Shown here: positions 1-5,328 of the stretch, piece after piece | How the letters are laid out: each line of letters opens with the position of its first letter | How positions within the stretch are numbered: position 1 is the stretch's first letter | Assembly: GCA_946645735.1 (NCBI GenBank) | Contig: CAMPCK010000035.1 | Coordinates: 1-8,063, forward strand | Direction of reading: 5' to 3' | DNA length: 8,063 nt | From: an uncultured Clostridia bacterium | GTDB lineage: Bacteria > Bacillota_A > Clostridia > Peptostreptococcales > Anaerovoracaceae | Notes under the pieces: model-generated | The model's database searches: none | Told to the model about the DNA's origin: nothing | The model's input: the letters and a program-made list of their open reading frames with translations, nothing else | Made by a program: the position numbers and the translations under genes

Positions 1-221
1 ACTTCCCTCTCATCGTTCACGAAGCTCTCATGGTAGAGCCCTGTGAGACAGAGCCCAAGGAAGTCATGGACGAGGCTATAGACGCTCTTCTCGAACTCTA
101 TGATACAGCCGAACAGGATCCCGATTATCTCCACGCTGCACCTCACAAGGCAGTCATCGGCAGACCCGATGAACTTGGAGCTGCAAGAAACCCCATAGTG
201 AGATATACCTGGGAAGACTGA
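1..221 (+). CDS. gcvPB: Glycine dehydrogenase (decarboxylating) subunit 2, C-terminal end (partial)
   Basis: Only the last 72 codons are present (reading frame from position 3, TGA at 219-221); the start lies outside the window. The fragment reads FPLIVHEALMVEPCETEPKE, followed by a helix, then LHAAPHKAV and AARNPIVRYTWED. This matches the C-terminal tail of the PLP-dependent P-protein of the glycine cleavage system in its split (PA/PB) form, where the family usually shows EPTE(S/T)E(S/D)K and later an APH element. P-protein decarboxylates glycine and passes the aminomethyl group to lipoylated GcvH in the cytoplasm. Here the usual Thr of the PTE motif is Cys. A dihydrolipoyl dehydrogenase gene follows 85 nt downstream on the same strand, which fits a gcv operon. 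The PLP lysine is not in this fragment, so activity cannot be judged. A split subunit is inferred from taxon style; the fragment alone could also end a fused GcvP. Confidence 0.85.
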   Translation, partial: FPLIVHEALMVEPCETEPKEVMDEAIDALLELYDTAEQDPDYLHAAPHKAVIGRPDELGAARNPIVRYTWED

Positions 222-240
222 AGCTGAACAATGACAACTA

Positions 241-264
241 TCCCGGGAGGCCTTCCTCCCGGGA
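241..264 (+). repeat. Perfect intercistronic hairpin between gcvPB and lpd
   Basis: Arms TCCCGGGAGG (241-250) and CCTCCCGGGA (255-264) are exactly complementary around a CCTT loop, giving a 10-bp GC-rich stem. Each arm also contains the self-palindromic octamer TCCCGGGA, so alternative local pairings exist. It begins 19 nt after the gcvPB stop. The following bases are AAATATCATC rather than a T run, so it does not look like a classic Rho-independent terminator. An mRNA stability or processing hairpin, or a partial attenuator that lowers lpd relative to gcvPB, is more plausible. Its function is inferred. Confidence 0.6.
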
Positions 265-295
265 AATATCATCTTCAGGATCTTTTTGATCCGAC

Positions 296-300
296 AGGAG
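296..300 (+). promoter_or_regulatory. Ribosome binding site for lpd, deciding the ATG start
   Basis: AGGAG lies 6 nt before ATG 307. The frame stays open upstream to a TTG at 286, but using it would place this Shine-Dalgarno inside the coding sequence and would add residues before the conserved first beta strand. ATG 307 is therefore preferred. Confidence 0.85.
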
Positions 301-306
301 AAAATA

Positions 307-1695
307 ATGGAAAAATATGATCTTATAGTTATAGGAGGAGGCCCCGGCGGATACGAAGCGGCCCTGGAAGCCTCCAAGGTATACGGAATGAAGGTTGCCC
401 TTGTGGAGAACCGTGAACTGGGCGGCACCTGCCTTAACCGCGGATGCATCCCCACCAAGACCCTTCTTCACACGGCAGAGCTTCTTCAGGATCTTAAGAG
501 CCACGGTGAAACCATTGGCCTTACGGGATTTGAGGAAACCTCTGTGGATATGGCAAGACTCCATGCCAGAAAAAACGAAGTAGTAACTCAGCTGGTTTCA
601 GGAGTTGAATCCCTTATGAAATCCGGCAAGATATCTGTCATGAGGGGCCTCGGAACCATTATGGACAAAGGCATTGTCCGCGTATCTCTCAATGAGGGCG
701 GCTCCGCAGATATTGAAGCCGACAACATCCTGATCGCCACAGGATCAGTCCCTTCACGCCCTCCCATTCCCGGAGCAGACTCATCTCTTGTGGTTACCAG
801 TGACGAGCTTCTGGATCTGGATCACCCCGTGGATGAACTGGTCATTATAGGAGGAGGCGTCATCGGCTGCGAATTCGCATCCGTATTCAGCTCCCTGGGA
901 ACCAAGGTCACCATAGTGGAAGCTCTCCCCGGAATCATCGCAAACCTGGATAAAGAACTGGGAAGAAGCCTTAACATGATATTCAAAAAATCCCGCGGAA
1001 TCGATGTCCACACGGGATCCATGGTAACCGCCATCGAAGAAGAGAACGGCAAGGCTGTCTGCGTATTCAAGGAAAAGGAAGAAGAAAAGAGAGTCTCAGG
1101 CGATCTGATCCTCATGTCCATCGGAAGACGTGCCAACACAGAAGGTCTCATCTCCGATGACAGTTCCGAAAGCGTAAAATCCCTTGAAATGGAACGCGGA
1201 AAGATAATCGTAAATGAGCGATATGAGACAAGTGTTCCCGGAATCTATGCCATAGGCGACGTCATAGGCGGTATCCAGCTTGCCCACGTGGCAACAGCTG
1301 AGGGAAGAAACGCCGTTGCTTTCATGAATGGAGCTGATGCTTCCGTTGAAATGAATACCGTTCCTTCCTGCATCTATACGAGTCCCGAGATCGCATCCTG
1401 CGGAATCACAGCGGATGAAGCAAAAGAACAGGGACTGGAAGTGATCTCAAAGAAATATCCCATGTCAGCCAACGGAAAGACCGTCCTCTCTCTTCAGGAA
1501 AGAGGCTTCATAAAAGTAGTGGCAGACAAGGAGACGGGCCGCATTCTGGGCGCCCAGATGATGTGCGCAAGAGCAACTGACATGATAAGCCAGTTCTCCC
1601 AGGCCATCGTAAACGGCCTTACCCTTAAGGACATCTCAAAAGTGATCTTCCCTCACCCCACCTTCAGCGAAGGAATCGGTGAAGCCGTAAGATAA
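307..1695 (+). CDS. lpdA: Dihydrolipoyl dehydrogenase (E3 / glycine cleavage L-protein)
   Basis: 462-aa FAD-dependent pyridine nucleotide-disulfide oxidoreductase, normal length for E3 without an attached lipoyl domain. It reoxidises dihydrolipoyl groups on GcvH (or on 2-oxoacid dehydrogenase E2) with NAD+ in the cytoplasm. Visible landmarks: FAD dinucleotide fold GGGPGG (10-15); redox disulfide GGTCLNRGCIPTK with C42 and C47; ATGS (144-147); NAD fold GGGVIG (182-187) ending in VEA with E205, which favours NAD over NADP; second FAD motif AIGD (315-318); C-terminal dimerisation domain with the catalytic pair H450-P-T and E455 in FPHPTFSE. The first residue of the common HxHPT motif is Phe here, but the catalytic His is kept. 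Position directly after gcvPB makes the glycine cleavage system the likely main partner. The gene ends 72 nt before a convergent gene, with a terminator between them. Mercuric or glutathione reductase is excluded by the GGTCLNxGCIPTK-HPT combination, the lack of a heavy-metal domain and context. Confidence 0.95.
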   Translation: MEKYDLIVIGGGPGGYEAALEASKVYGMKVALVENRELGGTCLNRGCIPTKTLLHTAELLQDLKSHGETIGLTGFEETSVDMARLHARKNEVVTQLVSGVESLMKSGKISVMRGLGTIMDKGIVRVSLNEGGSADIEADNILIATGSVPSRPPIPGADSSLVVTSDELLDLDHPVDELVIIGGGVIGCEFASVFSSLGTKVTIVEALPGIIANLDKELGRSLNMIFKKSRGIDVHTGSMVTAIEEENGKAVCVFKEKEEEKRVSGDLILMSIGRRANTEGLISDDSSESVKSLEMERGKIIVNERYETSVPGIYAIGDVIGGIQLAHVATAEGRNAVAFMNGADASVEMNTVPSCIYTSPEIASCGITADEAKEQGLEVISKKYPMSANGKTVLSLQERGFIKVVADKETGRILGAQMMCARATDMISQFSQAIVNGLTLKDISKVIFPHPTFSEGIGEAVR

Positions 1696-1735
1696 AGAGA
1701 TCCACCGGAAGCCGATATTTTGCAAAAAAATATAA

Positions 1736-1759
1736 GGTCCTGCAAATGCAGGGCCTTTT
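1736..1759. terminator. Bidirectional Rho-independent terminator between lpdA and the DUF815 gene
   Basis: Stem GGTCCTGC (1736-1743) and GCAGGGCC (1748-1755) with an AAAT loop and one G-T pair, extended by AA/TT pairs. On the plus strand TTTTGTTATTC follows and ends lpdA. On the minus strand the stem is followed by TTATATTTTTTT, which would end the convergent ATPase gene. The hairpin starts about 40 nt after the lpdA stop and lies about 10 nt beyond the ATPase stop. Confidence 0.85.
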
Positions 1760-1767
1760 GTTATTCT

Positions 1768-3105
1768 TTAAATGGCGCTTAAGCCTGAAAGATAGTCTAT
1801 GAACTGCTGGGCAGTTCTTCCGGACATTCCTCCGTGGGTCATCTCCCACTTGTTTGCCTGGTCCAGGAGTTCCTCTTCACTTAAATTTATCTCAGGATAC
1901 CTGGCTGCCAGTTCCTTTACTATGTGGAAATATTCCTTCTGAGCGGGAGTCGAGAAGTTGATGGTAACTCCGAAGCGGGTCACCAGAGAAAGCTTCTCCT
2001 CCACCGTGTCTGAGTGGTGCTTTTCGAGCTCCATGTCGCTGGTATCTTTCCAGGTCTCCTTGATGAGGTGGCGGCGGTTGGATGTGGCATAGATGAGCAC
2101 GTTGTCCGGTCTCGATTCAAGGCCTCCCTCTATGACTGCCTTGAGATACTTGTATTCGATCTCGAAATCCTCGAAGGACAGGTCGTCCATGTATATGATG
2201 AAACGGTAATTCCTGTTTTTTATTTCAGAAATAACCTTCGACAGATCCTCAAACTGGTGCTTGTATATCTCGATCATCCTTAAGCCCTCGTCATAATACT
2301 CGTTTATGAGAGCTTTGATGGATGTGGATTTGCCGGTTCCCGCATCTCCGAAGAGGAGACAGTTATTGGCTCTTCCTCCCCTTACGAAGGCTTCAGTGTT
2401 ATCTCTTAAACGCTTCTTCTGGATCTCATAGCCTACGAGATCGTCAAGCTTCACGCTGTCAGTGTTGTTGATGGGTATGAATTCCAGGTCCTTTCCCTCT
2501 TCATGGCTTATGCGGAAGGCTCTGTTCAGGCCGAACATGCCTACTCCGTACTGCTTGTAGAAATCTGTCAGGATCTCAAAAGCTCCCTCAGCATCTTCAA
2601 CGTACAGTGCCCCCAGCCTGTCGCTCAGGTTTCTTACCCTCTCGCTGACGTTTCTGTTATACATCTGCTTTTTCTTGGGTATGGAATGATAGTTGGTGAT
2701 AACCGAGAAGCAATCGATCTCAAGATACTCTTCCACGGGGCCGAAGTCGTAGTTCATAAGCTTAAGAAAAATTCCGAAGTCCGACTTGGCAAAGCCGTTT
2801 ACAGACCCGTCGCTTGCTCCGATCTTTTCACAGGTGAGAGTAAAGGGATTCTCGTTTGTGATGAGAAGAAAGGTCAGATAGTCCCTCCACAGGTTTTTAT
2901 CAAATCCATAGTCAGTTCCAACCTCAAGAAGTCTCCTCACTTCACCATAAGCCCTGAGGACCAGAGCCTCCAGCTTTGTCCCCTTATAGCTTCCCGTGGT
3001 ATTCTGGAGAGCCTCTGCTTCCCTCACTATTTCACATACGTTATTCAAAATGCTGTTCTCTCCGAAATTACGGAACATGACAAGCCTTGATATTTCCTTA
3101 TACAT
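1768..3105 (-). CDS. DUF815-family AAA+ ATPase
   Basis: 445-aa soluble protein, read on the minus strand. The C-terminal part (about 215-445) matches the DUF815 AAA+ family (COG2607): Walker A GDAGTGKS (253-260), Walker B IIYMDDLS (303-310, D307 D308), sensor 1 in YATSNRRHL (N343), a candidate arginine finger in SLVTRFG (R377), and a sensor 2-like MSGRTAQQF (R430). The first ~210 residues are predicted helical, have no motif I recognise, and make the protein longer than the compact proteobacterial members. There is no signal peptide or membrane segment, so it should be cytoplasmic. The cellular role of DUF815 is not established; remodelling of a protein client is only inference from AAA+ membership. 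The start is set by GGGAGG (3111-3116 on this strand) 5 nt before the ATG. The gene is divergent from a two-component system and convergent with lpdA, so it is probably monocistronic. Confidence 0.9.
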   Translation of the reverse strand: MYKEISRLVMFRNFGENSILNNVCEIVREAEALQNTTGSYKGTKLEALVLRAYGEVRRLLEVGTDYGFDKNLWRDYLTFLLITNENPFTLTCEKIGASDGSVNGFAKSDFGIFLKLMNYDFGPVEEYLEIDCFSVITNYHSIPKKKQMYNRNVSERVRNLSDRLGALYVEDAEGAFEILTDFYKQYGVGMFGLNRAFRISHEEGKDLEFIPINNTDSVKLDDLVGYEIQKKRLRDNTEAFVRGGRANNCLLFGDAGTGKSTSIKALINEYYDEGLRMIEIYKHQFEDLSKVISEIKNRNYRFIIYMDDLSFEDFEIEYKYLKAVIEGGLESRPDNVLIYATSNRRHLIKETWKDTSDMELEKHHSDTVEEKLSLVTRFGVTINFSTPAQKEYFHIVKELAARYPEINLSEEELLDQANKWEMTHGGMSGRTAQQFIDYLSGLSAI

Positions 3106-3139
3106 TCTGTCCTCCCGTCCGCTGTCTTAAATTGAAATA

Positions 3140-3169
3140 ATTATATCACTACATTATGCACTTAGTCCA
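3140..3169 (-). promoter_or_regulatory. Promoter of the DUF815 gene (extended -10)
   Basis: On the minus strand TGA-TATAAT occupies 3148-3140: a perfect -10 hexamer with the TG extension. A weak -35, TGGACT (3169-3164), lies 18 bp upstream. Predicted transcription start is near 3133, giving a leader of about 28 nt that contains the GGGAGG ribosome site. Confidence 0.65.
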
Positions 3170-3182
3170 TTTTTTATTCATT

Positions 3183-3199
3183 TTTCAACCTAGTTTCAA
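3183..3199 (+). promoter_or_regulatory. Direct repeat TTTCAA-N5-TTTCAA, candidate response-regulator operator
   Basis: TTTCAA at 3183-3188 and again at 3194-3199, an 11-bp period, ends 10 bp before the -10 box of the response-regulator gene. Tandem half-sites at helical spacing next to the -10 are the usual arrangement for OmpR/PhoB-family activators. A single inverted copy (TTGAAA, 3132-3137) overlaps the predicted start point of the divergent gene. Autoregulation is inference. Confidence 0.45.
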
Positions 3200-3206
3200 T
3201 GTTTTA

Positions 3207-3215
3207 TGATATAAT
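3207..3215 (+). promoter_or_regulatory. Promoter of the two-component operon (extended -10)
   Basis: TGA-TATAAT at 3207-3215 is a perfect -10 with TG extension. No convincing -35 exists at 16-18 bp (AACCTA at 17 bp), which fits either extended -10 use or activator dependence. Predicted start near 3222 leaves a leader of only about 16 nt, with the ribosome site AGAGGTG (3224-3230) almost at the 5' end of the transcript. Confidence 0.7.
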
Positions 3216-3237
3216 TCTTGGCAAGAGGTGACGAAAA

Positions 3238-3921
3238 ATGAAGATTTTACTTGCTGAAGACGAGAAGCGCATGGCTCAGGCCCTTAAAGCCCTTCTCAAA
3301 GAAGAGAATTACGATGTGGATCATTTCGAGGACGGCCTTTCGGCCCTGGACGCCATTGAAAGCGGAGTCTATGACGTAATCGTTCTGGACGTCATGATGC
3401 CCGGGATGAACGGCTTTCAGGTTGCAAAAAATGCCCGCTCAAAGGGTATCAAAACCCCTATCCTCATGCTCACCGCCAAGGGAGAAGTGGATGACAAGGT
3501 CATGGGACTGGACTCCGGTGCCGACGACTATCTCACCAAGCCCTTCATGTCCAAGGAGCTCCTGGCCAGGATCAGAGCCCTCTTAAGGAGGAACTACGAT
3601 TCACAGGACGGTATCTTGAGCTTCGGAGACATCTCTCTCAATACCAATTCAGCAACTCTTTCAAATAATGATAACGGTAAGAGCATCCGCTTAAGCGACA
3701 AGGAATACCGGATCATGGAATATCTCATTTCCAATCAGGGAAACATCCTTACCCGCGAGCAGCTTGCTCTCAAGATCTGGGGATATGACAACGAGGCCGA
3801 GTACAACAATGTGGAGGTCTACATGTCCTTTACCCGCAAAAAACTCGCCTTCATACAGGCTAAGACCGCCATCAAAGCCGTCCGTGGCATAGGATATGAA
3901 CTGAGGTGCGATGATGTTTAA
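3238..3921 (+). CDS. Two-component response regulator, OmpR/PhoB family
   Basis: 227-aa DNA-binding regulator of standard length. The receiver domain (1-~118) has the acidic pocket E7/D8, phospho-acceptor D51 in IVLDVMMPGMNG, switch T79 in MLTAKG, and K101 in DDYLTKPF. The C-terminal winged helix (~125-225) carries LSDKEYRIMEYL, LTREQLALKIWG, a recognition-helix region NNVEVYMSFTRKKL and the closing hairpin AVRGIGYEL, all typical of Trans_reg_C. Phosphorylation by the overlapping kinase gene should control DNA binding. ATG 3238 is preceded by AGAGGTG with 7-nt spacing. The signal and regulon cannot be read from sequence; a TTTCAA direct repeat upstream suggests autoregulation. I do not assign a gene symbol because many paralogues share this architecture. 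Confidence 0.95.
   Translation: MKILLAEDEKRMAQALKALLKEENYDVDHFEDGLSALDAIESGVYDVIVLDVMMPGMNGFQVAKNARSKGIKTPILMLTAKGEVDDKVMGLDSGADDYLTKPFMSKELLARIRALLRRNYDSQDGILSFGDISLNTNSATLSNNDNGKSIRLSDKEYRIMEYLISNQGNILTREQLALKIWGYDNEAEYNNVEVYMSFTRKKLAFIQAKTAIKAVRGIGYELRCDDV
3903..3908 (+). promoter_or_regulatory. Ribosome binding site for the sensor kinase, inside the regulator gene
   Basis: GAGGTG lies 2 nt before ATG 3911 and 5 nt before the next ATG at 3914. The spacing favours 3914, so the kinase may be one residue shorter than listed. Either start overlaps the regulator's 3' end, which implies translational coupling. Confidence 0.6.
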
Positions 3922-5209
3922 AAAATCGCGTATCAGAATAATCGCTGCCATTATGGCAGCCCTTCTCCTGTTTCTGATAATTGCCCTGGCCGTGATTTAC
4001 GGATCCAGCTTCCATCAGATCCAGCAGGAAAACAAGGAACTGCTCTCACAGTTCAGCGACAGATTCACCATAAGGAACGCAGAAACACCCCCGGAACCCT
4101 CGGGAAACCCCATGGAGCCCCAGGGCTCAGGCATGGAGGGCTTCATCATGCCGCCATCGGACGAGCATGACGGAGGCCCCGGGCAGGACAGGCACAACAG
4201 AGCTCACGCCTTTGAGGTTTCGACCTTCTATTATGCCGCCATCTCCGATACAGGAGAGGTTCTGGCAAGCGATCCCGGAAACGGCGATCTTTTTACAGAG
4301 GACAGCCTCACAGAAACGGCCCTTGATATCCTGGAAAGCGGCAAGACTTCGGGAAAGAGTTCCGGCATGATATATCTCGTGACGGACAAGGACGGATACA
4401 GCCTTGTGGCCTTCATGGATACTTCCGTTGTAAGCGACAATATTTCGACTCTTATGAAGTACACCATGGCCGCCTTCGGAATATCCGTTATCGTGGTATT
4501 TATCCTCTCACTCTTTCTTTCAAGAAAGATCATCGAACCTCTTGAAGAAAACGACAGAAGACAGAAGCAGTTCGTATCAGACGCAGGCCATGAACTCAAG
4601 ACTCCTCTTGCTGTCATGAGCGCCAACTGCGAGCTTCTGGAGAAGGAGCTGGGAAGCAATCCCTGGCTCGACAACATCGAATATGAAAACCAGCGCATGA
4701 GTATGCTGGTGAAGGATCTTCTGGATCTCTCCCACGCAGAGTCCGGTGTCCTTCAGGAGGAAAGCATTGACCTTTCCAATCTGGTTATCGGCGAAGCCCT
4801 TCCCTTCGAGTCCATTGCCTTTGAAAAGGGCCTCATGCTGGAGACTCAGGTGACGGACGGCATAACAACCACGGGAAATCCCACCCAGCTTAAACAGCTT
4901 ACGGCTATTCTCGTTGACAACGCCATCGACCATTCTGAAGGAGGAAAGGATATTTTGCTCAGCCTGACTTCCGATAAGAAGCACGCCTATCTCAAGGTCA
5001 CAAACTCAGGTCCCGAGATCCCTGAAGACAAGCAGGCACTCATTTTCGAACGCTTCTACAGAATGGACGAAGCAAGGACCGGAGATGACAGCCACTACGG
5101 CCTGGGACTTGCCATTGCCAAGGCCATTACCAAGGCCCACGGAGGAAGCATAAACATAAACTGCTCAGGAGGAAGAGTAACCTTCACGGCGGTTATTCCC
5201 ATCAAATGA
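3911..5209 (+). CDS. Sensor histidine kinase (HisKA-HATPase_c), HAMP-less
   Basis: 432-aa membrane kinase partnering the overlapping response regulator (11-nt overlap). Order: short basic N-terminus (KKSRIR); TM1 about 9-31; extracytoplasmic part about 32-183; TM2 about 184-204; a linker of only about 20 residues (SRKIIEPLEENDRRQKQF) in place of a full HAMP domain; H-box with H227 in DAGHELKTPL; N-box VDNAIDHS (N337); G1-like NSGPEI (365-370); F-box FERFYR (379-384); G2 GLGLAIAK (397-404). The G1 box has Asn where the adenine-contacting Asp is usual, and Glu in place of its second Gly; NxG variants also occur in active Firmicute kinases. The sensor part begins with a Pro/Gly/Met/His-rich stretch (about 55-101), then a segment resembling a small PAS/Cache-like fold (FYYAAISDTGEVLAS ... 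GYSLVAFMD). The ligand is unknown. The stop codon lies inside the left arm of the following terminator. Confidence 0.93.
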   Translation: MMFKKSRIRIIAAIMAALLLFLIIALAVIYGSSFHQIQQENKELLSQFSDRFTIRNAETPPEPSGNPMEPQGSGMEGFIMPPSDEHDGGPGQDRHNRAHAFEVSTFYYAAISDTGEVLASDPGNGDLFTEDSLTETALDILESGKTSGKSSGMIYLVTDKDGYSLVAFMDTSVVSDNISTLMKYTMAAFGISVIVVFILSLFLSRKIIEPLEENDRRQKQFVSDAGHELKTPLAVMSANCELLEKELGSNPWLDNIEYENQRMSMLVKDLLDLSHAESGVLQEESIDLSNLVIGEALPFESIAFEKGLMLETQVTDGITTTGNPTQLKQLTAILVDNAIDHSEGGKDILLSLTSDKKHAYLKVTNSGPEIPEDKQALIFERFYRMDEARTGDDSHYGLGLAIAKAITKAHGGSININCSGGRVTFTAVIPIK

Positions 5210-5250
5210 AAAATAAAGACCGGCTTCAAAAACCGGTCTTTATTTTTCAT
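5206..5250. terminator. Terminator after the two-component operon, 18-bp perfect arms
   Basis: The left arm (5206-5223) and right arm (5233-5250) are exactly complementary over 18 bp around a 9-nt loop (5224-5232). The core is AAAGACCGG/CCGGTCTTT, flanked by an A tract and a matching T tract (TATTTTT), so it can act in both directions. The kinase TGA (5207-5209) is part of the stem. Confidence 0.93.
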
Positions 5251-5258
5251 TTAAAACC

Positions 5259-5287
5259 TTGAATTTGTTGCCTCATGAGAATATAAT
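5259..5287 (+). promoter_or_regulatory. Promoter of alr-clc
   Basis: -35 TTGAAT (5259-5264), 17-bp spacer, perfect -10 TATAAT (5282-5287). Predicted start near 5294 gives a leader of about 35 nt to ATG 5329. The spacer contains the short palindrome CTCATGAG (5272-5279), of uncertain meaning. Confidence 0.8.
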
Positions 5288-5312
5288 AGTTGGTGGATTT
5301 CTTAGAATTACA

Positions 5313-5319
5313 AAAGGAG
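5313..5319 (+). promoter_or_regulatory. Ribosome binding site for alr, deciding the ATG start
   Basis: AAAGGAG lies 9 nt before ATG 5329. The frame is open upstream through GTG 5293 and TTG 5290, but those starts lie before or at the predicted transcription start and would put this site inside the gene. Confidence 0.85.
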
Positions 5320-5328
5320 ACAGGATCA

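Noticed and set aside
286..306. TTG 286 as start of the dihydrolipoyl dehydrogenase
   Set aside because: It would put the AGGAG ribosome site inside the gene; ATG 307 has proper spacing and begins right at the FAD-binding strand.
238..564. 108-aa minus-strand open frame over the start of lpdA
   Set aside because: Shadow frame of a well-conserved gene; its composition is not protein-like and it has no supporting signals.
307..1695. Mercuric or glutathione reductase instead of lipoamide dehydrogenase
   Set aside because: The GGTCLNxGCIPTK and HPT motifs, an NAD-type fold and the gcvPB neighbour fit E3; no heavy-metal domain or C-terminal Cys pair is present.
2503..3090. 195-aa open frame on the plus strand opposite the DUF815 gene
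   Set aside because: It lies wholly antisense to a gene with intact AAA+ motifs, shows no recognisable domain, and has no promoter or ribosome site of its own.
5272..5279. CTCATGAG palindrome in the alr promoter spacer as an operator
   Set aside because: Only 8 bp with non-matching flanks; too short to claim without conservation.
5290..5328. TTG 5290 or GTG 5293 as start of alanine racemase
   Set aside because: Both lie before or at the predicted transcription start, and the AAAGGAG site points to ATG 5329.
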